The translations under genes were made by a program, and so were the position numbers. Shown here piece after piece: positions 1-15,000 of a DNA stretch of 64,000 nucleotides (position 1 is its first letter; the number at the start of each line of letters is the position of its first letter). The stretch is from Bacteroidales bacterium (lineage in GTDB: Bacteria > Bacteroidota > Bacteroidia > Bacteroidales > WCHB1-69): positions 1-64,000 of the forward strand of contig JAFXSR010000068.1 of NCBI GenBank assembly GCA_017525505.1. The letters are read 5' to 3'. The notes below the pieces were generated by a model, which had not been told where the DNA came from, did no database searches, and saw nothing but the letters and a program-made list of their open reading frames with translations.

Positions 1-3000
1 CACTTCTTGACCGCCTTCTGTCCAGTTGACGAAGGTATAACCCGTTGCGGCGGTAGCGGTGAGGGTAGCGGTTGCGAAGTGGTCATAATTTCCAGCGCCT
101 TCAACAGTACCACCAGCGGTCGGGTTGGCGGTAGCGGACACTTCGTAGCTGTTGATGGTGTATGTAACAGTCTCGGTCACATCGGCGGTACCCATAGTGC
201 CGGCAACGGTGGCCACATCGGGAGTGTAACCGGTGATAGCGGGAGAGGCAACGGAGTATTCAGCACCGTAGGCAATCTGTCTCACTTCGTCAGCATGAGC
301 GGTTCCTCCAGCGGCATAAACATAATGGATGGTCAGGGTATGAACGTCTGTTCCGTAAGTGACGGTCACCGTGACATCTTCATCAGGCATGGTGCCGCTT
401 ATAGCCAATTGGTCGGCAGTGTAGCCTGTGATTTCGGGAGATGTTACATTATATTCTGAACCATAATCCAGTGTTTCAGTGTAGTCGTCGGCAGCGGAAG
501 TTTGATCACTATATACATAATGGATAGTCAAAAGATGACTGTTGATAGTGAAACTTGCGTTTACACTCACATTGCCAGCAGGCATAGTGAACTGATTGCC
601 ATTAACAAGTTCAACGGGTTGGCCATTGGTTGTGTTAGTAATAGACCAATCGTTGTTGAAGCTGTATCCAGTGGTCTCAGTTGCAGTCAGTGTAACGACA
701 GTACCCATGGTAGCTGAGCTTTCGGGGTTGGTGCTGAGTGTACCGCCGTTTACATCAGCCACAGTGATGCTGTAGTTGACAAGAGCGAAAGTTGCGCTTA
801 CGGTTACGTTGTCGGTCACCTCTACTGTTCTTGGGTTGGTGGTGCTTTGGTCTTCCCAGCTTACAAACTCATAACCTTCAGCGGGAACAGCGGTAAGTGT
901 AGCCTGTTCGCCATAGTGGAATGAGTTGCCGGTACCTATTACAGAACCACTGTTTTCAGGAGTGATATTGGCATCAACTGTGTAGTCGATGATAGTGAAA
1001 CTTGCGTTTACACTCACATTGCCGGCAGGCATAGTGAACTGATTGCCATTAACAAGTTCAACGGGCTGGCCATTGGTTGTGTTAGTAATAGACCAATCGT
1101 TGTTGAAGCTGTATCCAGTGGTCTCAGTTGCAGTCAGTGTAACGACAGTACCCATGGTAGCTGAGCTTTCGGGGTTGGTGCTGAGTGTTCCGCCAGTTAC
1201 ATCAGCCACAGTGATGCTGTATAAAGGAACGATGACATATTCTGCGGTAGCTATCTCACTGTTCACCATATTATCCTTCATGGCGACGGCTTTGATGATG
1301 GTGGTGCCGTTGTCGGTAGTGGTAATAGGATCAGTATAGGTATATGATTGCACATTCGGTTCGCTTCCATCCATAGTGTAATAGATGGTGGCTCCTTCAG
1401 TGAGACAACTGATTGTCACTTGCTGTGCCACATTGTAAATGCCGGCAACAGGATTGAAGGTCGGGGTCTTAACAATACCCATGGCATCAAAGTGAGCCAC
1501 AAGGCTTCTTGGTCCCTCTACGGTGAAACTGTAAGTTGCTCCAGCACCTTCAACCACCACATCGTTTTCTGTCCAGTGGCTGAAGAGGTAGTTCTCAGCG
1601 GGGATAGCTGTCAGGGTGGCGGTAGCACCATGGTTGAAGGTGCCTGCGCCGTTCACTGTACCACCAGCGTTCGGGTTGGCGGTAGCGGCGATGTCATAGC
1701 TGTTGAGTGAGAAGTTAGCGACCAAGGTTCTAGCACCGGTAACGGTGAACTCAAGGGTAGCGTTGGTTGACACTTCCTGACCGCCTTCAGTCCAGTTGAC
1801 GAAGGTGTAGCCCTCGTTGGCGGTAGCTGTTAGCGTGGCAGTGGTACCATAATTGTAAGTGTTTGCACCAGTCACGCTACCACCTTCATTGGGATTAGCG
1901 GTGGCGCTTATATTATGTTTCTGAAGTGCAAAGAAGGCGGTTACATTTACTGCACCAGTCACGGTAATGGTTCTGCTGGCATTGGTACTTTCGTCCTCCC
2001 AGCGTACAAATTCATATCCGATTGCAGGAACAGCGGTCAATGTAGCCTGGGTTCCATAGGAGTAATCGCCAGTGCCATTAACAGAACCTCCTTCAGTCGG
2101 ATCTATTGTGGCGGCCACAGTATAAACATTTGCTTCGAAGTTTGCGCTCACGGTCACATTGCCGGCAGGCATAATGAACTGGTCGTTGTTTACAGCAATC
2201 ACTTCATTGCCTGAGGTAACATGCCAGCTGTCGAAGTGATAGCCGGTAGAGGCTTCTGCAGTTAGAATAACCACACTGTCTTTGGCGGCTGTTTGGCGGC
2301 TGGCGGAAATCGTACCGTTAGAAATATCGGATGAGATGATTATATTATATAAAGGTATAACCTTATAAGTAGCGGTAGCCACATTGCTGTTGACCATTTC
2401 ATTCATCGTGGCGATAGCCTTGATGGTTACTTCGGTATTGTTGCCAATGCTGATAGGTTCAGTGTAAACTTCCGAGTTGGCAGTGGGTTCGCTACCATCG
2501 GTTGTATAGTAAATAGTAGCACCAGGAGTTGGGCAGGTAAGGTTTACAGTCTGATTTTCAGTATAAGCAACAAAATAGGTGCCGGCGGCAGGAGTGAAGC
2601 TTGGGGTAGCCACAACGCCCATCTGCGTGAAATTGGCTACATAATCTCCTGCTTCTGTGGTAGTGAAGCTATAAGTAGCATTGCTTGATACTACTACACC
2701 ACCCTTAGTCCAGTTGGTGAAGAGATAGTTGGCGGCGGGAGTTGCTGTCAGGGTAGCACTTGCACCATGTTCGTAGGTGCCTGCGCCACTTACTGTACCA
2801 CCCTCGGTCGGGTTAGCGGAAACAGTTACTTCATAACTCTTGAGTGTGAAGTTAGCCACCAAGTTTCTTTCGCCAGTAACCTGGAAGCTATAGGTAGCCT
2901 CGGTTGACACTTCTACACCGCCTTCTGTCCAGTTGGTGAAGTTGTAATGATCGTTAGCGGTAGCGGTCAGAGTGGCGGTAGCGCCATGGTTGTAGGTGCC

Positions 3001-6000
3001 TGTGCCACTTACTGAACCACCGCCAATAGGTTCGGTGGTAGCGTTAACTTCGTAGCTATTGAGAGCGAAGTTGGCTATATATTCGGCGGCCTCGGTCACT
3101 GTCGCATCATAGGTAGAGCTGGTTGAAACCACATCGCCGCCCTTGGTCCAGTTCGTGAAAGTGTAACCTTCGTTGGCGGTAGCGGTGAGGGTAGCACTTG
3201 CACCATGTTCGTAGGTGCCGGCACCATTAACAGTACCACCCTCGGTCGGGTTGGCGGTAGCGGTGATTTCATAGTTGTTGAGGCTGAAGTTGGCCACCAG
3301 GATTCTGTTACCCGTTACCTCGAAGCTGTAGATAGCGTCGGTTGATACTACCTGACCGCCTTCAGTCCAGTTGGTGAAGTTGTAGCCTGTGTTGGCGGTA
3401 GCGGTGAGGGTAGCTTCTGCACCGTGAGTATAGGTGCCAGCACCTGTGATGGTACCACCAGCGGTCGGGTTGGCGGTGGCGGTGACCTCGTAGCTATTCA
3501 GTTCGAAGTTGGCCACTATAGTGCTGTCAGTAGTCACATGGAATACGAGTGGCTGTCCAGAGACTTCGTTGCCATTTACGGTCCAGTTCGCGAAATGATA
3601 GCCATTAGCGGCAACAGGAGTTAAGCTGATTTCGGTGTCATAGTCGTAAGTGCCGCCAGTGGTAGGATTACCGTTGCCATCATTCACCGTACCATTTTCA
3701 GCGTTAACTGTGATGGTGAATTGGTCGATGGCGGTTTGCATAGCCACATATACGTCGCTTGCAGGCATGTTGAAGGTGTTGTTGTTAGGATTAACTGTGA
3801 TATCCAAGCTGCCACCCTGTGCATCCTCTAAGCTCCATCCTGTCAGATGGTAATGGTTGTCAACAGTGGGAGTCAATGTAACAGGAGTCCCCTCTGCTGC
3901 CTCTTCCGGATTAATGGTGAATGAGCCATTAGCAGAAGTATTATTAGAAGTATATATATGATAGAATATAGTACATTCAGGATTGCTGTTGTAGGTGGTG
4001 GTACTGCCACTACCTGTACTGGTATATGTGACAGCTAATGAGGAAATACGAGATTGACCATCCATTACAATAGTGATGGGGTTTTCTCCATTAGTAGGTG
4101 TGATAGTCACTACTGAACCTGACAAAGAGGTGGTTGCATTAGTATAGGTTGAATTATTTAATGCTGAAGCATAACTTGAAGAGGTGGCAGTAACTGTCAG
4201 GGAACTGATATTCACATCAGGTGTTATTGTTATCATATTTCCCGAATACCATCTTGGAGCACTGACATAAGATGAATTTGGTGCTGTTGATCCTGTGTGC
4301 TGTTCTTGTACAATGGATACAACATTCGATAATTCCCATGTGATTACACCATTATTATATGATCCTTCTGAGAAATCTACAGTTGACTCAGTTGTTGTGC
4401 TTCCGCTTCCTGTCTCCGTCTTGCTATATACAGCATACAGGATAGTGTCGGTGGCGGGATGGAAGGTTTCGCCAGCGGCAAATAAAGTGGTAGCGGTGGT
4501 GGTAGCTGTAGCGACAGCCTCGTAGCTCCAGCCTGCGAAGGTATATCCTTCAACAGTGCTACAAGCTTCGGCAGTGGGCAGTGTGATGCCAGCCAAAGCA
4601 GTCGCTTCGGTCAGGTCTCCACCTGTGTAGCTGCCCGTACCTGCGTCAAATCTGACGGTACGTGGCTGTATGTCGATGATGTATTCGGCTTCAACGGTTT
4701 CACTTCTTTCCCAATCTATACCATTCTTCATGGCGAAAGCGCTGATGGTGGTGGTTCCATTTGTACTCAAACTGATAGGTTCGGTATATTCTACGGTTTC
4801 TTCTGCACCGTTGAGAGAATAGCGGATAACAGCGCCTTCGGTTTCGCAAGTCAGGGTTACCGTTATTGGTTGTGTATAGGTGCCTGCAGCAGGATCAATC
4901 ACCGGGGTGGCTACTTTGTGCTGGACATGCAGCACGCGGATTGAGTCGCAGCCATTGGCAGCGGTGCCCATCACCACCTCATAATCCTTGTACTCACTGA
5001 AAGTCTGGCCCATCCATGTAACGGAACTTCCGGCAACCATGTGGATAGTGGTGTCTTCACCCTTGCCACGGTTGTCAATGAACTTGTAGATGGCGAGAGG
5101 TTGCTGGGTAGTATTTGAGGAGTAACATGATATAATACTGCTACTATTATTATACCTCATATATTTGTCGTTGGAACCATTGGCCTTGAAGGTGGCTTTG
5201 TTGTCTGAAACAGTGATGGTCCATGAAGCGTTAGCATCTATGGTTTCTTGGGTTCTAAGGTAATTGCTACCTGATGCAGCCACTGCAAACAGATAACCTT
5301 CGCCAGTGTATAATGCCCAGGTGCCTGCAGTGCTTCCTTCGGCAAGGGTCAGAATCTGTACTTCGTCTGAAGGAGTCTCCAATGTATTACCGTTCTTGAC
5401 AATGCTTTCAACGCCACGGTTATTGGAGTTTTGAGTAGTACTCATGGCAGCATTGTCGTTGGCGGCGGCGATGATAATCTTGTCGCCTACGGCCAGATTG
5501 CTAGCATCGGTAAGCAACAGGTACTCGTTACAGAACGGGGTGAAGTTGACAGACGCAGACCAGTCGCTGGTGATTCCGCCACAAACACTCTGCACTTCCG
5601 CTTCGTAGGTGGTGCCAGGTGTAAGGCCTGTCAACTGGATGCTGGTGTTTGTGCTGGTGGCATCTACCCAATTGCTACTTATAACACTACCCACTCTGAT
5701 GTCATCAATGTAGAGATAATATTGATCATTTGAGTTATATTTCCAACAGATGTATTTGGTGCCTTCAGGGATAGTTGCACTGTATTGATGCCACTCTACA
5801 TCGGAAGCAGTATATTCTGTGCCGAATGTGAATGCATCAATGGTATTATTAGTACTACTTGTACCAATTTGGAATGTTTCAGGATAACCGCTTTGGTAAT
5901 TCTTATACCTGAATTCCAACTTGCTGCCTTCTGTCACACCCGTCAGTTCTGGTGAAATAAGGTACTGCGGAGGATTATCATTGTAACTGAATCTGAAAGC

Positions 6001-9000
6001 GTTGTCGTTGTTGTCAACAGTATTAACACCGGTGCCTTCATCGCAATTGTTAAGAGTCCAATTACTCATAGTGGCATCGTCTTCAAAGTCTTCGGTAAAG
6101 ATGGCGTTGAACGAGCTTACTTCCCTGTAGTGGATATTATAGCTTTCCGCATTGCCTTCCCATGCAATCGTAGCGGTGTTGGCGGTCAAATTGCTAGCCG
6201 TTAGGTTAGCGGGGATGTTGCAAGCGGGAACGAAAGCCACTTCAATATCGTCCACATACCAGCCGTGAGCATCGTTGCCCTCATACTTGAAAGCAAGACT
6301 GACGGTCTGGCCCTTGTATGCGGAAAGGTTGATGGTGTCAATCACCCAATTTGTACCAGGTACTGATGAGGGTGTCCATAATTCTGTTTCGTTGTCTCCA
6401 TTAAGTAATACAACTGAATTCTTTTCATAATAGCTGACAGAAGTGTTTTTTGACCAGAAAGTGAAAAGTACATCTGTAGTTTCGTTCGCTATAGCAAGGT
6501 CAGGTAAAATCAAATAGATATCACCATAGTAACCGCTGTATGCACTACCGTAGATACTACCTGAATGATTATTAGTTGAAGAGGTGTTTCTTGTCCATTT
6601 ACGCAAACTATTGCTAACATATGTTGCAACGCTATCCCAGCATGTCGGCGGGAAGGTTGTTGCATCGAAGTTCTCGGTGAATGAGTGGTCGGCATCGACA
6701 GTAATGGGATTGCACTTGGTGGTGAATTCCACCGAACTGCTCCAATTGCTGGTGTCAACATTGGGAACGCAAACAGAACTTACCTGTACTTCGTAGGTGG
6801 TATTTCCACTTAAGCCGTTTACGCTATGGCTGGTTTCTCCAGCAGAAATAGTATTTACCGTCCATTCGTCGGTGTTGACTTTTCTGTAACGTAATATCCA
6901 AGTAGATATGGAATTGTCAAAGTTTGCACTGTTGGTGTTGGCAGTCCAACTGACGATGGCGCTTTCGGACGTGATAGTCTCTTCCTCAACTGCGTTTACT
7001 GTCGGTGGCAAACAGGTGGCGATTGTAGTGAAATCGACATGCTGCCAGCTACAATCATTACCTGCGTTGGGCTTGATATAGAAGAAATAGTGGGTGTTGC
7101 TTTGCAATGGCTCGTTAAGTGTGATAGAAAGTCCGGCATTGTATGTGTGGGTGTTAACATTAGCCAGATCTTCATCGTTCAATGCTTGTTCGCCAGGTGC
7201 ATAGTAATATTTCCATGAACTTTCGTTGCTTCCTGGTTGCCATGAGATTTCGGCGCTATAGGTGGTTACTTCCTCCACGGTCAGGTTTCTCACTGACGGG
7301 CATGCTGAAGGTTCGAAGCAGAATTGGATGTTGGTACGTTCTGATTGAGGAGATTGCCCTGCACTCGTTCCCGGATAGTCGGCATAACTATCATCACTAT
7401 CCTTTCTTCTTGTCAAGACGGTGTTTGTAGCGGGAGTATATTTAAAATTCTGAATAGAATTCCAATTGCCATGGCCATTGGAAATGGCTACCACCAAGTT
7501 GTCAGTTCCGTTATAGCTGAATGGGCTCGTTGAGAAATTAAGCTCCAACCATTCTGTACCTGTGGCAAAACTACCTGAATAAACTTCCGTAAGGTCTGCC
7601 TCAGGAACCCAGTCTGATGAATTTGCGAAGGTGGATTTAGTTGTTGTGCCCAAATAAACCTTCATATTGTTCATTACATTGCTATAGGAGGAACGTTGTA
7701 ATTTCAAAGAGGTGATATTACCGCTTTGCGTGAAATTGTCAGCAGTATAAATCATCTGGGTGTATGCATAATCAAAATTGGTTACGGGCATATTTCCATA
7801 GCCTGTTCCATTTCCCACCTGTTGGCAGTCGCCAGGAGCGGCGGCGGTGGTCACTGCAATTTCAGTGCCAGGAGAAACAGTATTTACGGAATGTCCTTCA
7901 TCCCAACAACTTGCGCTTACTCCAATGGAATATTCGGTTTCGGGTTCAAGACCGAATGCGGTAAATGTAGTATCGGTAGAGTACCATTGCAGGGAAGGAC
8001 TGGTGTTATTGACATATACAATCCAGTCCGTTTCCTCACCGAATTGTCCGCGTTCCCATGTTAGTTTTACGGTGTTGGGACCTATCTCAGAAGCGGTCAG
8101 ATTCTGAATACCAGGGCATTCGGCGGCAGTGGTGAAGGAGGCCTCCGTATAGTCGCTTGTGCTGTTGCCGCAATTGTTGGCTACATAGAAGTAATAGTCG
8201 GTAGCATACTCCAGTCCAGTCAAGGATTTCTCAGTTGCAGCACCCATCACCTCTGTGGGTACTATGCCACTGAAATCTGTGATTTGGGATGTGCTGAGGA
8301 TGTACTGGAAGTTGTTGTTCTCGGTATCATTGTCACCGTCTTCCCAAGTAACGTTAGCTGCGTTCTTGGCGGTGAGGGTTGCAGCGACATTGACAGGTGC
8401 CACACAGTTGGCGGTGGTGGTGAACTGCAAGTGAGCCCACTCGCTCACACCGTCATCATGGTTATTCGCATCACAAACCGTCTTTACATACACATAATAG
8501 GTAGTGTTCTCTGTCAAGCTAGTAAGAGGTTGTTCGGTTCCTTGTGTTATAGTGTATTGCGGTGTAATAGCATCAAATTCTGTCACCTCTTCAGTGCTGT
8601 AGTACAGCTCATAGCTACCCACATAGTCGCCCGTGCTGGCAGTCCACTTGATTGTTGCACTCTCGGTGGTAACATCCTCTTCGTGGAGGTTGGTAACAGC
8701 GGGACAAGCGGCAGCTTCCTCACAAACGGTGAATTTAATATCGGCTCTTTGTGTATAATTGGTAGAAGAGGTACTAGAACCACCACTTGGAATGCCATTA
8801 TTGACAGTTAAACTCGTTCCGTCTGCTCTATAGTATATAGTCCTATATTCAGTTAAAGCTTTACCATAAAATGTATGTGTAGTATAACTACCCGTTGACA
8901 CAAACAAAGTGGCAACTGCCAGATTGCTGGTTCCGTCCCATTGGAAAGCATTATCTAAAGGAACTTCTATCCAGCTATCAGCGGGAGTAAAAGCGATTGC

Positions 9001-12000
9001 AGATGGATTTTTCACTTGAGTAAGTCCCGAAGTCATCCAATCGTTACCGTTGGCAAAGGTGTTCTTTTCTGTATTAGCCATCCATACAGAAGAGGTCTTC
9101 GTATATTTATCTTCGGTAGTAGCATCTCCAATTGTTTTCAAATGGAAAGCTATGGAAGAGATATATGAATCTGCTGTTAGTCCCATTTCGGTCAGTTCTG
9201 CAGCAGTATATATCTGAATGGCATATTCTCCGCCATAATTGGTATATAATGGCACATAATTTATATTATCGCTTGTGCCATTACCTGAGAGCAGTGTCAT
9301 TTCTTCAGAATTGGTACAATCAGCACCTAATCCTTGTGTCCGTTGTGTTGCACTTGCCCACTCACTATAACCATCATTGCCACAATTTCCTCTTACATAT
9401 ACATAATATAATGTATTGCGTTCAAGATTATCCAAATGATAAATAATCTCATCTTCCACGTCAATCTTGTTGGCCTCTTCAAGAGCTGTCTCATCTAATT
9501 CAGTAGTACTGTACACCAACTGGAAGTCATTGTTGGTGGCGCTGGCATGTTTAGTCCAGGCTACCGTCATGCTGGTACGCTCTACATCACTGAAGCTGAT
9601 GTTTGTCACAGGCAGGCAGGCTGGAGCCTCTTCCACGGTAACATCGTCAAGGTAGATGTAGTAGTCGCCTGAGTAAACGCTGGCGGAGGTTCCCTTGAAG
9701 ACAATAACGACATCCTGTCCGGCGTATGCTCCGAGGTTGATAGCCTCATGCTCGGTCCAGTCGGACACACCAGTAAGACCTGTGGCGAGAGCGGTGGCAT
9801 AGGTGGCACCACCATCGGTGGAGATATAGACCGAGAAGTCGCCGCCAGCAGGATTCTTATACCAGAATTTCAGCTGCATAGGCTGATTGGTAGGCAGGCT
9901 CAGAGGTTTGGTCTTTAAATAGTTGTAGTTGGAAGAGTTATACGAGTTGTAACGTATGCATTTCGAACCGTCGTGGCTCGTGCCGTTGCAGGCTCCGTTG
10001 CCAGAACTGCTGGTGTTATAGCCCCACTTGTAGCTTGCCGTAGTCTGTGTGCCGTCATCCTTGTTCCAGCAGTCGGGGATAGCGTTGGCGGTGGTGAGGC
10101 TTTCGAAGTTCTCGGTCCAGGGGAAGGAAGTTTCAGCAGAGCATGGAGTGGTGAAAGCGGGGATGTTGACGCCAGCGGACAGGCCTTCGGTGCCACAGTC
10201 GGCAAACACCTTGAAGGTGCCAGCGGAGTAAGTCTCGTTCTCGTCGAGACCGCTGATGGTGGCGGTGTGGTTCGTGGCATCGATGACAACACTGGGTGTG
10301 GTTGTTCCATCAAGTACATTATCGCCTTGTTTGATTACGTATGCACCAACATTATTGGCATCAGACCAATGGACAGTGACCGTGTAAGCGGTTATGTCTG
10401 AAGTTGTAACATCACCTACGGGATAGCAAGCCGGCAAGGTGATAAAGCTGGTGGAGTTGCTCTCGGCGCTTATGTCGTTGTGTACGCCGCCGCAGTTGGA
10501 CCTCACTCTCACGGTGTATGTTGTTTCACCATCGAGATCGGTGAGGTTGTATGTGATGGTAGTGCCGTTGATGTTTACATCGTTTTCATCGATGTCGATG
10601 GTAATTTCGCTATTGTTGATGTTGGTTTTGCTATAGACAACCTTCCATGCGGTGGCACCGTTGTTCTCAGTCCAGCTGAGATCCACGGTGTGAGCGGTGA
10701 CGCTTTCGTCATCGTAGTTCAGGCTGGTGGGAGCGTTACAAGCTGCCGGAGTGGTGAAGGTCTCTACACCGCTTTCAGGGCTTGTGGCGGAGCCACAGTC
10801 ACCTTTCACCTTCACGTAATAGGTGGTTTCGGGATCAAGGTCGTCGAGCTCGAGGCTGGTGGCAGTGATGGCTTGCTTTTCGACAAAAGCGGAAGCACCG
10901 GCGGTAATCTTGATGTTGTCCACATAGAAACAATCGCCCGTTCCAGCTTGTGATCCATCTTTTTTGAATTCCCACTTCAGAGTGTGGGTTCCGGCAGCGA
11001 TAGGTGCGTTATAGCTTTCCCATGTGTCATGTGCGCCGTAATTGAAGATAACAGTACCATCAATGTAGAATTTACTCTTATCCCAATCTTGGTCATCAGT
11101 TCCTTCGCCACGCGACCAGAAGTCAAAGCTGAGGGTCGAAGCCTCTGTGACATTGACTGTCACCTCAATGGCCGAAGTGGTATTATCGAGACCGGTGTTG
11201 TTACTTCTCATGGCCCTGCTGCTGCAATCCGTTCCTGTGTACACGTACCAGGGATGTCCGGCATCGTTGTTGAAGTTGGAGGGGATGCTGTTGTTCTCGA
11301 AGTCAACGTTGAGAGCCATGTTCTCACTGGCGACCATGACGATGTAGCTTTTGCCTTCGACGGGGGTGTCGGTCCAACTGATGGTGGCGCCGTGTCCGTT
11401 GACATCGCTAACGGTAAGGTTGGTCGGGGTAGCGCATGAGGCTGCGGTAGCGTGTGTAATCGTGCTGCTCCACTGGCTCAGGCCGTCGGTCTCGCCGCAG
11501 TTGGCGCGGACTTTGATTGTGTAGGTCTTGCCGTCGCCAAGGCCGATGAGGTTGTAGTTGCCGTCGCCATCAAGGTCAGACTGAGCTACAGGCACCTCAG
11601 TAAAATCGTCAGCACCGTCGATCTTGTGGGCAACCACCCAAGCGGTCTCGCCGTTGTTGGCGGTCCAGTGCAGTTTAATGCTTGATGTGGTCTTGTCAAT
11701 TGCGGCAAGTTCGGTGGGAATTGCACAAGAGACCAAGGTGGTGAAAGTCTTTTCATTGCTGAGAGCGCTGTAACCATCCAGGTTACCGCAGTTGGCTTTC
11801 ACGCTCACGGTGTATTCGGTCTCGCCATTGAGGTTCTGGAGTTGATAGGAGGCAACGCCTTCATTGATGGTGACAACGATATTGCTCTCTTCACCGTTTT
11901 TGGTAAGCACATAGTTGGTGGTGGGGTTGCCGTTCACATTCCAGGTCAGGTCCACAGTGTGTGCTGCGACGTTGGAGTAGGCAAGATTGGTGGGAGCGGG

Positions 12001-15000
12001 GCAGGCGATAGCGGTGGTGAAGGAAATGGGATTACTCCAATCAGTCGTTGTGCTGCTGCTGTTGCAGTAGCCATTCACCTGAGCCTCGTAATAGGTCTCG
12101 GCGTCAAGGTCACTGAAGGGGTAAGGCTTGGTGGCGTTGTTCACCGTCTGCCATTCATCGAAAACACCAGGAATGGTGGCAGTGATGTGGATGTCGTCGA
12201 CATAGACGTAATACTGATTATTAGGTGCAGTATACACAATGGCGACATAGCCATAACCAGAATAAGCACTTAAATCATATTCATATGGATCGTAGGTGGC
12301 ATTAGGTGTAATTACTTCGCTAATAGCCGTGAAGTCTGAGATTTCAGTTCCTGTTGTAGAGACATAGACTTGGAATTGGTCGGTATAGCTCGTGCTGTAT
12401 CTTTTTGCATAGAAGCTAAATGTGCCTCCAAGAGGAATCTGAGGAGAAATCAGCCAGTCGTTGGCCACTCCATTGCCTGAACTAGTGTATCTCGAACGAG
12501 CATAATAATAGCTTTGATGAGCATCAGAAGAACCATTCTGAATTGTCCAGGCATTATTATCGTTGTCATTGCTTATGGTAGTCCAGCCTTGAAGAGAGTT
12601 GTCCTCGAAGTCGTAGGTCTCGTTGAAGAAAACCGGGGCAGTGGTGGCTTTGCGGTAACGCAGGTTGTAGCTGTCGTTGTTGCCGTTCCAGTTGAGGGAG
12701 GCTTCGTGGGCAGCGACATCGCTGATGACAAGATTGTTCGGAATCATGCAGGAGGCTTCGGTCTCGAAGCTAATAGTATCGCTCCAGAGGTTGCCGTCGT
12801 TGTCGCAAGCGGGTTTCACGCGCACATAGTAGGTGGTGGTGGCCGCGAGGCCGTTTTCAATGGTGTAGGTGGGGTTAGTGCTCGGGGTTACCTCGGTGTA
12901 GGTGCCGTCACCAAAGTTCTCATCGATGCCGTACTGCAACACCCAAGCGGTCTCTTCGCCCATGGCATGACGTTGCCAGGTGAGTGTAGCACTCTCGTTG
13001 GTCACATTGCTGGCCGCAAGGTTCTGCGTCCGCCAGCAGGTGGGAGCCACAGAAAAAACGATATCATCGATATAGACACCATTGGTAGTTCTGGACGAGT
13101 TGGCGGCCTCGATCATGATGGCGACGTAACGGTCGGTTGTATTGCTGGGGATATAGAAAATGTATTCCTGATAGGAGGTGGTTATGGCGGCGGGATTGTC
13201 GGGAGAGCCTGTAATCTCGGTGAAGGTGGAGGCATCCGTCGGGTCGCTCATGGTACCCACCTTGAAGGTGCTGGAAGTGTTATATCCTCTGGCCTGCAGG
13301 GTAATCTGCTTGCCGGCGAGGTCTGTCATCTCGGGTAGGATAGCATACTGCGGCTGCGGATCGGAAGTGGTCGAGCCACCGCTATAGTACGCATACGAAT
13401 AGAGGTACAGGCAGTTAGAGGGCGAATTAGCATTATAATTATATATTTTTGGATATCCTGTATAGGAGCTATTGGTGGTCGTGTTGATGGGACGCCAGCA
13501 CAAAGGCAGCACATTGTTGCCAGCAGTATAGTCGTCGAAGTTCGCACTGTATCCATCGGCGGAGATGGCTGCGCACTCGGTGGAGAAGGTCTTCACGTCG
13601 GAGGCTTCGCTGTTGTCGGTAGCGGAGCAGTTGGCCACCACATAGAACTGGTAATTGGAGGAATGATCAAGGTCGGGCAATGTGTATGGGTTCTCGTTCA
13701 CATTGGAGACTTCGGTATAATTTTCGTCGGAGGTCTTCTTGTAGTAGAGTGTCCAGGCGGTCTCACCGTGGTCTGTCCAGCTCAGATCAGCCGAGTTGGT
13801 GGTGATGTTATTTGCTTCAAGGCCGGTGGGCTTGAGGCAATTCGGTGCAACTTTAATTGTGACATCATCAACATAGGTCGCACTACTGTAGTAACTTTGG
13901 CCTTCGAAAATAATATAGACTGTTCCTGTCATCATGATGGGGGAGGTCTCATAGTAGTACCACCCAGAGGCTGATTCGGTTTGAGGATAGGCTATATTGT
14001 AATTTCTGGAATAGTGACCCAACTCTACAGCGCTGGCTCCGATAGTGTCGCAATCGCTGGCATACACTTTGAAGCCTTCGGGACTGGTAGAGCTGCCATT
14101 TCTGTAAATCCAGAACGAGACGACGTAGCCGTTGTCCGAGGTGAAATCCATTGCCGGAAAGACTAACATGGTTTTGGAACCACTACCCTTATCGGGAAGT
14201 ACTAATGACTGGCTGCCGTTTTTCTTGCTGCTTGTAGAAGTACCCCAGACACGGGTGGAGTAGGATCCATTTTGCACGGTGGCTTCATTGCGCCAGCAGC
14301 TGCTGAACGGGTTGGTGGTCGGAGTTGAAGCGTTTGACGGGAAGCCGTCGGAGGTCTCAAAGGTGTACGTCTTGGGGAAGGTGGTAATGGTACCGCAAGG
14401 GGTAGGGAAGCTGGCAGTCTTCCATCCGCTCACTTCCTCTCCGCATACGCTCTGGACGCGAATTTGATATTGGGTTTCGGGATTGAGAGGTGAGAGCGTG
14501 GTAGTGGTGAGGGGGGTGTTGGACAAGACGGAAGTCCAGTCAGTGTAGCTGCCACCTTTCACCTCCAGATTATAGGTGCCGCTACCACCTGTCCAAGTGA
14601 GGGTAGCTGAGGTAGCGGTGACATTGGAGTGATTAAGAGTTGCAGGCTTTTCGCAACCGCCCTGCTGGGCAGGCTCGTAGGTAAAAGTGGTCTTTGGGAT
14701 GAAATTCTTCTGAGAGAAGGAAACATAGTTCAAAGAGGTACTGCTATTATTTCCTCCAGAGGCTCCAGAAACAGACCGTCCGTACCATTTAACATCACGA
14801 TAGCCTCCCTTTGTGGTATTGTAGATGCCAACAAGAAGGTTCCCACCTTGATATACATACGGCGTGGTGAATGTAATTTCAAACTCGGTAGCATTTGGTG
14901 CAGGTGTAGTAAATGAGCCTTCCCACACGATGGTGGCATCAGCTGTGCCACTCCATGCTGACAGTGAAGTTGACTCAACTTCTTTCAGAAACACCTGTTG

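Noticed and set aside
7..15000. Many plus-strand frames of 60-274 codons across the first 15 kb.
   Set aside because: They are mirror frames of the giant minus-strand gene; they read Gly/Val/Ser-rich low-complexity sequence with no domain sense.
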